64,000 nucleotides of DNA from Maratus speciosus. Its lineage: Eukaryota; Arthropoda; Arachnida; Araneae; Salticidae. Where the stretch lies: contig OZ010800.1 in assembly GCA_963932465.1 (NCBI GenBank), positions 32,056,852 to 32,120,851 of the forward strand. The letters are read 5' to 3'. How positions within the stretch are numbered: the stretch's first letter is position 1; every line of letters begins with the position of its first letter. A program made the position numbers and the translations under genes. The notes beneath the pieces were generated by a model. That model was not told the DNA's origin. It saw only the letters and a program-made list of their open reading frames with translations, and did not search any database. Of the stretch, positions 23,212-33,190 are shown in pieces.

Positions 23212-25703
23212 CAGGGTGATTCATAAATATCAAAACAATAGGCTATCTCCTTAATTAATGCCCCTAGGCACATATTTCCAATTGCAAAATTTCATAAAAA
23301 AGGTAGAAAATTTGATGAGAAAAGTTACAACTCCATGGGGGATCTATTTGAGAAAATACGAAAATTAAATTTTTATACGGCCCTGTAGGGTAAAATTTCC
23401 AATTAGGGTTTTTTCCCTTATCCAATCCTAAATTAAACACAAAAAGTTCCATCTTCATATCTGCAAAACTCATGGAGTTATGCCTGTTTAAATAATTCGT
23501 CAGGTTTTAAGGGATTAGACACAAATTGAAAAGCGTTTTATTCAAGAAACAATGTTACTTTAAAAGTTCCTGGATAAATATAAAAAATATATTTAATATT
23601 GAGTTAGAATTAGATTTTTCTGCTTATTGTGATGATTAACCATATAATTTGCAAATAAAGTCACCTTCTAAAATTTCTCAGAAAGTTTAAATTTTTTATT
23701 ATTATTTTTTTTTTAATTGAGGTAATTTAAAATCGTTATAACTCGAAAAATTATCGTCGAATTTCAAACTTTTTTTCATTTAATTAAAGAAGAAAATATA
23801 ATTTGAATTTTGTTTCAGGATTGTTTTAAATATTAATATTAAAAATATTAAAAACACAAATTTAAAAGAAATGATGTAACTTATTTTTAAAAAAATCATA
23901 TTTTCAAAAATAAATATATTTTCAAATTTGTGGAAACAAAATTAATGTAAAATAATCAAAAAGGTCATGTTTCAAGTTTGCACCCTTTTTTTTTAACAAT
24001 TCTTGACATAAAAATGTAAATTAATAATTTAAATTAAATTTATTTTAATTTTAATTACGCATTTAAATTAATAAATTTAAATTATTTATTTTTAACAATT
24101 TAAATTAATAATTTAAAACTCATTTAAAGTTTTAAATAAAGATTAGCTCCTAATAAAATGTTTAAACGCTTTTTAAAAAATTGCAGGTGAGTATATAGGT
24201 CTTTCTTGTAACTTAAATTTCCGATTCAGTTGAACTTTTGCCCTTTCCATCTTCTTTCTGTACTATTTAAAATAAGGTTTTTTTCTAGCATACAGATTAA
24301 GAGTGTTTTCATAATTTTAACCCTCACAACTTCAGGTTTTATATCATCTCGGCGAGCGGTTAAAAAAACTCTGCATTCTGCTTCCGGACCAGTCTCGACC
24401 GAGCCTAATGTATTTTTCATACCGAACCGGGACTGGCTTCCTTTCTTCCTAGGTCTGCACGGGCCGAAATTTTCAGTCCCGGTCTCGACTCAACCCGTAT
24501 TAAAATCATTCTGTCTGACTGACCTAATCAGTACAAAAATCAGTAAAGTTTGGCTCAACCCAAAACATTTAGAAAAAATGCATATATTTTTAAATCGCCA
24601 TTACAATTAAAACATATTACCAGTTACAATTAAACTTTAAATAGTAGATTTAAACGAAAAAAAAAAAAAAAAAAGTGAAAAAGAGCCTGTTTATTACGGA
24701 ATATAATTTTTTGATCCATGCAAAAATACTTGATAAAAGAATAGAATACAACTGCACCTCCTAAAATGGGAAATTATCTATAAGGCATTTTTTTCTTGTC
24801 TGTGTGATTCCGTCTTAGAAGATTTTACTGTATATCATTTTTGAAAGTCTCCAATTCATGGATTATGGATTAACAATATTAAATGGTAAGTAAAACATTT
24901 ACATACAAATAGAGATTCATTAAAAAAAATAAATATCACAGCCTTTGACGCTTCTTTAAAAATGAATATTATAAACATATAAAAAGAAAATCTATAAGCT
25001 ATTATAAAGCTATAAAGCTATTTTTGGTCAGAACTCTTCCATACGAAACAATTTTTAACTATATCGACGTAAAAAACTATGTTTTCAGGAAATTCAATCA
25101 GGCCGGATCACACTCGGTCTCCAGACCAGACCAGACTCGATTTAAACATTTTCCAGGCAGGGACGAACCTTTTTTTCTATGGGTCGGCTTGAGACCGGGT
25201 CTGGATATTTCGACCTGTGCAGACCTCTAATAAAGGCCTCTAACATAATTTGAAAGAAGATTTAACTTAAAATCTATACGCTGCTATTTTATGTCCAAAG
25301 GAGAGACACTGTCTTAAATCGACTTTTAATAACGTGCTATTTGTGGATGATCCCTATCTTGCATTCAAAATGAGTCAATAACTCGTCGCTCAGACGCATG
25401 GGAAAATGGTGCAAGTCGCGAATTTTGAATTTTAATAACTCTGCGAGTTTTGCAGATACCGAGTTGAATTTTTGTTTGTTTAATCCAGGAAGGGATAAGA
25501 GAAATTTTCATAATTGGAAATTTTACCCAACGGGGGCCGTATTAAAAATTAGTTTTTGCATTTTCTCAAACAGACCCCCATGGAGTTACAATTTATGTCA
25601 TTAAATTTGGCACCTTTTTTTTATGAAACTTCGCAGTTGGAAGTATGTGCCTAGGGGCAATATTTAAGGAGATAACCCATTGTTTCGATATTTATGAATC
25701 ACC

Positions 25704-25706
<3 letters not shown>
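23212..25706. mobile_element. TA-flanked long-TIR element (CAGGGTGATTCAT ends)
   Basis: Termini CAGGGTGATTCATAAATATC (left) and its inverse (right) start arms of about 280-300 bp, with further pairing such as GCCCCTAGGCACATA and CTCCATGGGG. TA flanks both ends (23210-23211 and 25707-25708), as expected for Tc1/mariner-type mobilisation. The 2.5-kb interior is AT-rich, has no transposase, and holds a second inverted repeat (24452-25228). The right TA merges into a (TA)n tract, so that side of the duplication is less certain. Confidence 0.75.
24452..25228. mobile_element. Nested inverted-repeat element (AGGTCTGCAC ends)
   Basis: AGGTCTGCACGGGCCGAAAT at 24452 is mirrored by an inverted copy ending at about 25228, with matching CCCGGTCTC blocks. 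The arms extend about 60-90 bp and related sequence (GACCAGTCTCGACCGAG) lies just outside the left arm. It resembles a small non-autonomous DNA element, possibly hAT-type, but no convincing 8-bp duplication is visible. Confidence 0.5.

Positions 25707-25756
<50 letters not shown>
25707..25756. repeat. (TA)n microsatellite
   Basis: Near-perfect TA dinucleotide run between the long-TIR element and the Gypsy LTR. Confidence 0.95.
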
Positions 25757-25757
<1 letters not shown>

Positions 25758-26224
25758 GTAGGATTTATTCTGAAAATTATTTAAAGATTCGCTTGCCTTA
25801 TAACTGCGAATAAATACATCTATTAGCTCATCAATTTTATACGGCATTTATTATTCACTGGAACAAATAATATGCTTAGTGGACAGCAAAGTTCACCGCA
25901 GCTTTGTCACAGCAGTTCATCCACATCAATAATATAATACGTTTGTAAATATAAGTACTGGAATTCACCTAGAATTCTTACTGAAATCTTTTATTTGGCA
26001 TTTAACGAATCTTCATCTTTCATGTTGAGATAAAAACTATAAAAGTTCTAAACATAAACATCTCTTGAAATTTCTTATTTTTCCATCAAACCGTTGCCAC
26101 ACATTTTTTAGTTTTTTTCTACGCTCCTCGTGTTGTACTTTTTATTTCATATAAAAGTGCATATTCATTAAATAAACCCTTGAGTTAATCAAGTTGCATT
26201 GTTGAGAATATTTACAATCCCACA
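25757..26224 (-). repeat. 3' LTR of the Gypsy element
   Basis: On the minus strand it starts TGTGGGAT and ends ATCCTACA, an inverted pair with one mismatch, giving 468 bp. An AATAAA motif (GAAATAAAAAGTAC on the minus strand, near 26140) fits a polyadenylation signal and a TTTATAT-like TATA motif lies just upstream. The polypurine-rich AGGATGACCGAA precedes it. The reverse strand shows no coding. Confidence 0.75.
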
Positions 26225-26423
26225 TTCGGTCATCCTGACAGTCCGGTGACACAACGGAACGTGCTTTCTAATCATCTCATCCACATGGTTAGATACTTAG
26301 GCTTTGAGTTTTACATTTGAAATTGTTTCAATTTACACGCATATTATTGTACAACGGACACTACATAAAATGATAAATAACACACATAAAATGATAAATA
26401 ACACACATAAAATCTTACAATAT

Positions 26424-27330
26424 TTAATTAATCGGCCATGGGTTCATATACATGGTGGATATAGATGTTTGTTCTGGCCCATCATGTTCTCCTATTTTTC
26501 TCACGTCGTATCGGTGGCTTGATTTTATTTTGGTAACTCTGTAGGGACCTAAAAATTTTTCCCGCAGTTTCATACTTGTCCCATACTGTGTTCTCTTTAT
26601 AGCAACCAGATCTCCAATTTGGTATGCTTTTGGCTGCTTTCACTTCTTGTTGGACTGCTTCATGTTTTCTTCTTGTATCTTTAAAATATTTCTTTTCGCT
26701 TCTTCTATTAAATTTTCTCTCATTTCAATAACGTGTGTTTCGTATTCTTCCTCTAATAACTCTTTAATATGTTGCATGTCTTCATCTTTCATCTTCATTC
26801 CTATCATTAGTTCAAAAGGACTATGCTTGGTACTTTTGGCAACTGTGCTATTTATTACTGTCTGTAGTTTAGATACATACTTATACCATTTCGTTTCATC
26901 TCCCTCACTTAATTTAGCTAAAACTGGTATTGAGATTTTGTGAATTCTTTCCACTTGATCGTTCCCCCTCGGTATTCCGGTTGTTATTTTGACATGTTCT
27001 ATTCCTTGTTTCTCGCAGTATTCTGTTAGTTCTTTTGATTTGAATGCTGGTCCCTTGTCCGATATCATTCTACTGGGATTCCCGAATACTGCTTGCTGCA
27101 AGGATAATTTTTCAATAACCTCTTCGGCTGTTGTGTCTTTTTACTGTGTAGAACCACACAAACCTTGTAAAAGCATCTTCTACAGTAAGGATGTGTTTAT
27201 ATTGTTTACTAGTGGCGACTAATCGACCAATATGATCAATATGGTATGTACTTAGAGGCTTATCCTCCTTTGGAATTGGGTTTAAAAATCCTTCGACTTT
27301 CCCACGTTTTCAATCATATAATTTACATTT
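26424..27330 (-). pseudogene. Gypsy integrase (core and C-terminal domain)
   Basis: The first catalytic Asp lies in TYHIDHIG (near 27235-27250), followed by ILTVEDAFTRFVWFYTV. The second is in MISDKGPAF, and Glu in DQVERIH, with exactly 35 residues between Asp and Glu as in D,D-35-E integrases. The frame breaks between about 27101 and 27130. An in-frame TGA at 26640 separates the core from the C-terminal domain, YQIGDLVAIKRTQ and KFLGPYRVTKI, which ends at MNPWPIN before a stop at 26424-26426. The C-terminal motif set is typical of a Gypsy lineage I associate with arthropods. Antisense ORFs over this region are shadows. Confidence 0.9.
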
Positions 27331-28166
27331 GACTCAGTTGGAAATTACCGCTTCTATTTGTTGGGTTAATCTCGGAATATAAAACTCTTGCTTGATTATT
27401 TCTTTCATTTTTGTTGCAGCAAAATGACCTCGGTTATGTACTTCTCTTATAATTTCTGTTTGCATCCCTTCTGGAACTACTAGTAATTCTCTTCCGACAT
27501 CGAATTTGTATAACACCCCATTTCGTATAACATATTCTCCTCCTTTATTGTTTTCCACTAACGTCTTGATATCTTGTACAAAACCATATTTATCTTGCCC
27601 AGGTATTATTTTCAATGTGATATTCTCTTGTGATCTGGCGATCATCATTACTGAACGCGCTTCCCCAAAGTTTCTACTTAATGCATCTACGCGCTTCATT
27701 CTAGTTGCTGACCTATATTCAATTTCATACTCAAAATCTTCAATGAACAGTGCCCGCCTTGCTACTTTCGGTGTTAAATCTTTTTTACCGAGTGTTTTTT
27801 GAAATGCTGAGCAATCCGTTACTATTTTGAATTTATGACCCATTAGATAACTTCGGAATTTCTTCAAAGCCTCTATTACTGCTAACATCTCGATCTGATA
27901 ACTACAATACTTTTCCTGTTGCGTAGACGTCTTCTTACTCATATATTTAATTGGATGAAATTGTCCGTCCTCTGCCTTCTGTAACAACTCTGCGCCGAAA
28001 CCATGACTGCTTGCATCTGTATGCAATTCGATTTTTGCTCCTTGTTTTAAAAGCTGCAATACCGGTTTTTCTGAAAGGATTTGCTTTAGTGCGTTAAATG
28101 TGCTCCTTTGTTCAGGTCCGCATTTCAAACGGTTATCTTTTCGTTATATGTCACTCAATGGTTCAG
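27331..28166 (-). pseudogene. Gypsy RNase H and integrase H2C2 region
   Basis: A 264-codon open stretch (28128-27334) contains the Ty3/Gypsy RNase H: FNALKQILSEKPVLQL at the RT/RNase H junction, IELHTDASSHGFGAEL with the first catalytic Asp, SYQIEMLAVIEALKKFRSYL with the Glu, and FKIVTDCSAFQKTL with a further Asp. RVDALSRN ends the domain. Downstream is the HHCC-type region, VLYKFDVGRELLVVPEGMQ and VHNRGHFAATKM, which binds zinc in integrases. This is the longest uninterrupted coding segment in the window. The frame is lost just after AVISN at 27334. Confidence 0.92.
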
Positions 28167-29072
28167 CTATTTCGGCACAAAGTTACGAAAATGTCCTGTT
28201 AACCTCAGAAAAGATTGTATTTTCTTTACATTTTTTTGTTCCGGAAATTTCTGAACCGCTAATGTTTTGGTTTCTGATGGACGTATTGTTCCATTCTCAG
28301 TGATGTATCCTAGGAATTCAGTCTTATGTTTTAAAAAATGACACTTCTTTAAATGTATTTCTAGACCATGCTCTGGCGCTACCTTGAGTGCTTTCTCTAG
28401 CTTTTCGAGTCCATCTTCTTCGTCTTGAGACGGTATTACAAATTCATACCTATACACTACAATCGTGCCGTCGCATTGTTTAAAAGGTCTCTGAATACTG
28501 CATTTACAAATCTCTGAAATTGGTTACCTGATATGCATAAACTGAACGGGCATCTTAAAAACACATATTCCCCTTCATGCGTGATGAACGCTGTGTATTT
28601 GCAACTCGATTCATCAATCTCTACATGAAAAAATCCGTTCTTCAAATCCAGCGTTGTAAATACTCTTGCCCCTTCTAATTTATCCAATACTTATTCTATT
28701 AATGGCAAAGGTTATCGGTCTTTTATTATTTTTCTATTGACTTTTCTGTAGTCGATACATAATCTATACGATCCATCCTTCTTTCTACTTAAGACTACTG
28801 GTGCAGAGTAATCGGAAAAACTTTGTCTAATTATTCCATCTTTCAACCATTCTTGAACGTTTTTTAATTATCTTTTGTTCCATAAGTGGAAATCTTCTTG
28901 GTCGTTGATAAACTGGTGTTTCAAATATTGATATTGTTTTCATTTTCAATCCCGTATCTTTAGTTTTATTCGGTTTATAGGCTCTTACTAATATTACCAA
29001 TTTTTCTCTATTTTCTAACTTCTCAATGTGATTCACTTCCACATCTGCGTATTCATCTACTATATTCTCCAT
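28167..29072 (-). pseudogene. Gypsy reverse transcriptase, catalytic motif damaged
   Basis: PVYQRPRRFPLMEQKII (near 28895) is the conserved RT entry motif of Gypsy elements. It is followed, across frameshifts, by SFSDYSAPVVLSRKKDGSYR (28760-28830), LEGARVFTTLDLKNGFFHV (near 28630-28680) with the first catalytic Asp, and FSLCISGNQFQRFVN. The usual YxDD box reads VYRYEFVIPS at about 28440-28465, so both catalytic Asp are lost. The thumb and connection region follows with KCHFLKHKTEFLGYIT and FLRLTGHFRNFV. The loss of YxDD, plus at least four frame breaks, shows long inactivity. Confidence 0.9.
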
Positions 29073-29435
29073 TTATTTCAAGAAATTGTCTGAATCATTA
29101 TTTTCAGTTAATTGGTCAGTTATTTCCTTATTTTCCACTTCGCAAGCATGTAATTCACATTTTTCTTAAAGCTCGCTCGATCGTGTTAATTGTAACACCT
29201 CCTTTCTTTCATTCAATTTTTCCATACTCGTTGAATTTGATTTTTCTTTACGAGATCTTTCTGTTATTTTCATTATTGCATTTTTATTTGTTTCAATGGC
29301 AACACATTTTAAAGCTTCATTAGTATCCTTGAATGCTTTACTATATCCACAATATACGGGGGTTTCGCCCTTGGCCTTTTTTTTCTCGGCAAGATTTTTT
29401 TATTTTGACGCCGTCTTCCGCGACGTCTTCCGTTA

Positions 29436-29510
29436 TAAGTCGTAACCTGATACTCTCTCCACACCTAACAATATGTCACAGTCGAGATCTGATACTACGT
29501 GAAAATTATT
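29436..29510 (-). pseudogene. Gypsy protease C-terminal fragment
   Basis: Minus-strand NNFHVVSDLDCDILLGVE matches the C-terminal strand of retroelement aspartic proteases (DxDxILLG motif). The catalytic DTG half is missing because the sequence changes at 29510 into a different repeat. Frame breaks follow toward the RT. Confidence 0.65.
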
Positions 29511-29640
29511 AGGTAGATTTCGTATGAAATACTACCTATTGGGATCGTTCCTATGTTGGAATTTCTGAAAAATTTTTGCAGATCTACACCGATCATGACC
29601 CCTAGAACCCAAAACCACCCTCAGTAAAAAACTTTATCTA
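29511..29640. repeat. Hairpin-ended repeat, copy A
   Basis: Starts with an imperfect hairpin, AGGTAG...CTACCT (29511-29537), then GGAATTTCTGAAAAATTTTT and GATCATGACCCCTAG. The same succession occurs at 61524-61625 and, inverted, at 49490-49603. It interrupts the Gypsy protease and leads into a TCTA/TA microsatellite and a tandem repeat. Confidence 0.75.
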
Positions 29641-29679
29641 TCTATCTATCTATCTATCTATATATATATATATATATAT
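29641..29679. repeat. (TCTA)n/(TA)n microsatellite
   Basis: Tetranucleotide TCTA run passing into TA dinucleotides, located between the hairpin-ended repeat and the 1.06-kb tandem duplication. Confidence 0.95.
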
Positions 29680-31600
29680 CACTTTCTTCTGGACACTATA
29701 ACTTTCGTAATTCTGCACCAATCTCTTCCAAACTGATACATAAAATCAATGGGCATAAAATCTCGCTCATGTTCGTTAATGGGCAAAATCGGACCAAGGG
29801 GATGGTAATAGGGAGGGGTTTTATGAAAACCGAAAACCTCCCCATAACTTCTTAATTTTTGTACATATCAAATCAGTTTAAAGTTTTTATTACTTCTAAA
29901 AATAGGGCCAAAATGTTATGAATCACAGATTTTTGATAAAGATAAAAATGGGTGCAAAAATAGGGTTTTGTGAGAAAAAAATTCATAACTTCGTCAATTC
30001 TCAAGATATCAATTTTAATTAATTTTATTATAAATTCCCTTAATATTATCTACAACTTTTATACTCACAAGCTTTTGATAGGACCAATTCGTACCACAAA
30101 AAAAATTTAAAACGAAAACAAAAAGAGGGTTTGAAGAAGTAAAAAATCCATAACTACGTCAATTCACATGATATAAAATCCCCATGAATTTATCATATAT
30201 CTTCTTAATATTGTCTACAACATCTATATAGACAAGTTTTGGGTAGGATCTATTCTTACAGCAAAAACAAATTAAAAATACATAGCGGTTGAAGAAAAAA
30301 ATCATCTAAGTAAGGGTGTATTCAAATCCAAACTGCTTATTTTCTGACTCATTTTACAATTCAATTTTGCTCTCAAAGGCTTCCAATTGGTACGTCTTCT
30401 TACTCAGAAACTATATAATGTACCGTAATGGTCGATTTTTTGATAGAGGCAGAATATATTTTAAAAAATGCTGTTAAAGTGGGCATTTTGAACCGAATTT
30501 TCCGAAGCTGATTGTGTTGGAAAAATCATTGCATTATGGATGCACTCAAATCCAAACTGCTTATTTTCTGACACATTTTTAAATTCATTTTTGCCCTCAA
30601 ACGCATTTAATTGGTAGATTCGCTTATTCAGAAACTATATAATGTACCGCAATGATCGATTTTTTGATAGAGGCAGAATATATTTCAAAAAATGATTTCA
30701 AAGTGGGCATTTTGAACGGAATTTCCCGAAGCAATTGTGTTATCACTTTCTTCTGGGCACGATAACTCCGCAATTCTACACAAATCTCTTCCAAATTGAT
30801 ACATAAAATCAAGGGACATAAAATCTCGGTCAAGTTCGTTAATGGGCAAAAGCGGAGAAAGGGGATGGAAATAGGGAGGGGTTTTGTGAAAACAGAAAAA
30901 ACCCCATAACTTCTTAATTTTTGTACATATCAAATCAGTTTAAAGTTTTTATTACTTCTAAAAGTAGCGCCAAAAATTCATGCATCACAGATTTTTGATA
31001 AAATTCAAAATAGGCTCAAGGGGCGCAAAAAATTGGGTTTTGGGGAGAAAAAAATTCTTTACTTCGTCAATTCTCAAGATATCAAATCCAATTAATTTTA
31101 TTATACATATCCTTAATATTATCTACAGCTTTTATATTCACAAGTTTTTGATAGGACCAATTCGTACCGCAAAAAAATTAAGAACGAAAACAAAAAAAGA
31201 GGGGTTGAAGAAGAAAAATTTTCATAACTCCGTCAATTCACAAGATATAAAATCTCGATGAATTTATCATATATCTTCTTAATATTGTCTTCAATATTTA
31301 TATAGACAAGTTTTTGATAGGGCCAATTTTTACAGCAAAAACAGATTAAAAATACATAGCGGTTGAAGAAAAAAAATCATATTGTTAAGGGTGCATTCAA
31401 ATCCAAACTGTCTATTTTCTTACTCATTTTTAAATTCATTTTTGCTCTCAAACGCATCCAATTGCTAGATTCTCTTATTCAGAAACTATATAATGTACAG
31501 TAATGGTCGATATTTTGATAGAGGCAGAATATATTTCAAAAAATGATGTCAAAGTGGGCATTTTGAACAGAATTTCCCGAAGCGATTGTGTTAGAAACGA
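29680..31600. repeat. 1.06-kb tandem duplication with an internal repeat
   Basis: The block beginning CACTTTCTTCTGG at 29680 recurs at 30744, an offset of 1064. Both copies hold TCTTCCAAATTGATACATAA-like sequence, GTACATATCAAATCAGTTTA and AACTTCGTCAATTCTCAAGA. A ~220-bp submodule (AATCCAAACTG...GGGCATTTTGAAC) is present three times, at about 30320-30514, 30545-30740 and 31395-31595. No protein is encoded. Confidence 0.85.
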
Positions 31601-31903
31601 AAAATATTGCCCTACTGAGAAAATAATTGTTTATTAATCAAGTTTTAATTAATTGAAAGAAAAATAAAAACACAGGTCGCTTATAAATCTTTTAAATAAT
31701 CACGTCAGCATGTTTCATATTTTTTTTATTATTAAAAATGAATCTGAAAATGTGCTAGAAAATTGTTGAGCATGGAAAAGTATTTTTTTTAATACCGCCT
31801 TAACATGATTTTGATAAAACCAGATACTATATAAAAAGGAAATAAAAACTCGTCAAAAGCAGACAGACAAAACTGTTAAAGTGGATTTATATCTAATAAT
31901 GAT

Positions 31904-32220
31904 TTAGTTTTTGTTGGTGAAATTAGTATACTTAACTTCGAAATCTACCTCTGCCTGTAGGCCGGGCCGGCAGGGATTTTCTGTCAGTTTCACGCCGTCT
32001 ACTGGTATTTCATGCTCAAAGTACCCTATTGGCTTCATTTCTTCTCCGCCAAATCCAGCCAAAATATACAAATTTTCTTGGCATAATTCATGTGCGCCTA
32101 TTTCGGTGTAATATTATTTATTTATTAAACGCACATCGCTTGCTGTGTCGATATTTCTTCTGCTCCTGAAACGGTTAAAAGTACAATAAGCGACATGAGA
32201 AGTCTGATTAAAGTTGCCAT
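31904..32220 (-). pseudogene. Retropepsin-like fragment behind a signal-peptide-like ORF
   Basis: From ATG at 32220 (context GACGATGG, preceded by an acceptor-like TTTAAATTTAG) a 31-codon ORF reads like a signal peptide, MATLIRLLMSLIVLLTVSGA, and stops at 32125. Twenty bases later, in another frame, 67 codons run from about 32104 to a stop at 31904. They include LCQENLYILAGFGGEEMKPI, GYFEHEIPVDGVKL and GLQAEVDFEV. GFGG...GYFE..I.VDG resembles the flap region of retroelement aspartic proteases, but no DTG/DSG is visible upstream. The segment is GC-richer than its surroundings. Alternatives are a small secreted host protein with a frameshift, or a very short intron, though I could not find splice sites that join the frames. 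No neighbouring pol is present. Confidence 0.35.
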
Positions 32221-32224
32221 CGTC

Positions 32225-33190
32225 TAAATTTAAAAAGGTAACAAAGACATGTTTCGTTTTGCGCTCCTTATTTTCCATGACTTTGTTGTGAATCTCACAA
32301 ATGAAAATCTGACAACTGGTATTTTAAACATCCTTATATTTTGCTACATTCATTCAAGATCTCAAGACATGTCTATCAATTTTCTTCGGAATAAAATTAT
32401 GTCTGGTAAAACGGATAAATTATTACATTGTTTGTAGAATTATAATCACTGAGACATTATAGTATTCGATAAGTGAGAAATTTCTTCCTAAATTTACTTT
32501 ACGTTTCCTTGATTATTACATTGAAATGAAATGATTTTTTACTCGCATTAGCCTTGATCCTGCTTTTGTAGCGTGTAAAAGCGTGAACATCTTAGTGCAG
32601 ATTAAACGATGAACCATTCATTTATCGCTTTAAGCGTTTCTTTGTTTTAACTGTGCACGTATTAAATGATGAACCATTCATTTCTTGTTTTAACCGTGCA
32701 CGTATTATACAAGTTTCACTGGGTACATATATAATTTTTGTAATGCGATAGTACTCGTATTTATATGTGATTAAGCATGTACACATGATCTAGATACAAT
32801 TCGTTGGCTAGCTTCATCTACTACACAGTAATAAAAAAAGATGTAATTCTACAGATGTAAAGTTGAGAAATCTGTGTGCTTACTAAAGTTTTATCTGTAC
32901 ACTGTACGTAAAAGGTGTAAATCTACAAAACTTGTTTCTGTAAAGCTACAGAAATCTGTAGCTTTACAAAAGAATCTACTTAAATTACAGTAAGCTTACT
33001 AAAAGTTTATTTGTAACCCGGGTTGCTGTTGTATAAAAAGTTCTAGGCATCCCAGTTTCCTAAACATTTCTTAGTAACCTTACAGATTTTTTTTTTATTT
33101 ACAGTATAAATGTGTATCTGTTACATGGGTTTTTGTTGTTCTCCTTCCATAAAGAGTTCTAGGCTTCCCAGTTTCCTACAAAATTCTAAA
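32225..33190. other. Spacer with a perfect hairpin and a short direct repeat
   Basis: TGTAAAGCTACAG (32939-32951) and CTGTAGCTTTACA (32956-32968) form a perfect 13-bp stem with a 4-base loop. A block with AGTTCTAGGC and CCCAGTTTCCTA occurs near 33040 and again near 33160. The 62-codon plus ORF at 32249-32437 has no recognisable features. Confidence 0.6.

Larger units (their letters stand above)
25757..29510 (-). mobile_element. 5'-truncated Ty3/Gypsy LTR retrotransposon
   Basis: Minus-strand pol in order protease end, RT, RNase H, integrase, then a ~200-bp 3' untranslated region (26225-26423) and a 3' LTR. Gag and the 5' LTR are missing. The protease is cut at about 29510, where an unrelated hairpin-ended repeat begins. 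Frameshifts and stops occur throughout, and the RT active site is altered, so the copy is dead. Confidence 0.9.

Noticed and set aside
26647..27802. Plus-strand ORFs over the Gypsy pol
   Set aside because: Antisense to integrase and RNase H; no independent features.
32125..32220. Confident secreted-protein gene based on the signal-peptide-like ORF
   Set aside because: Only 31 codons, and no splice sites join it in frame to the following ORF; kept as a low-confidence candidate.
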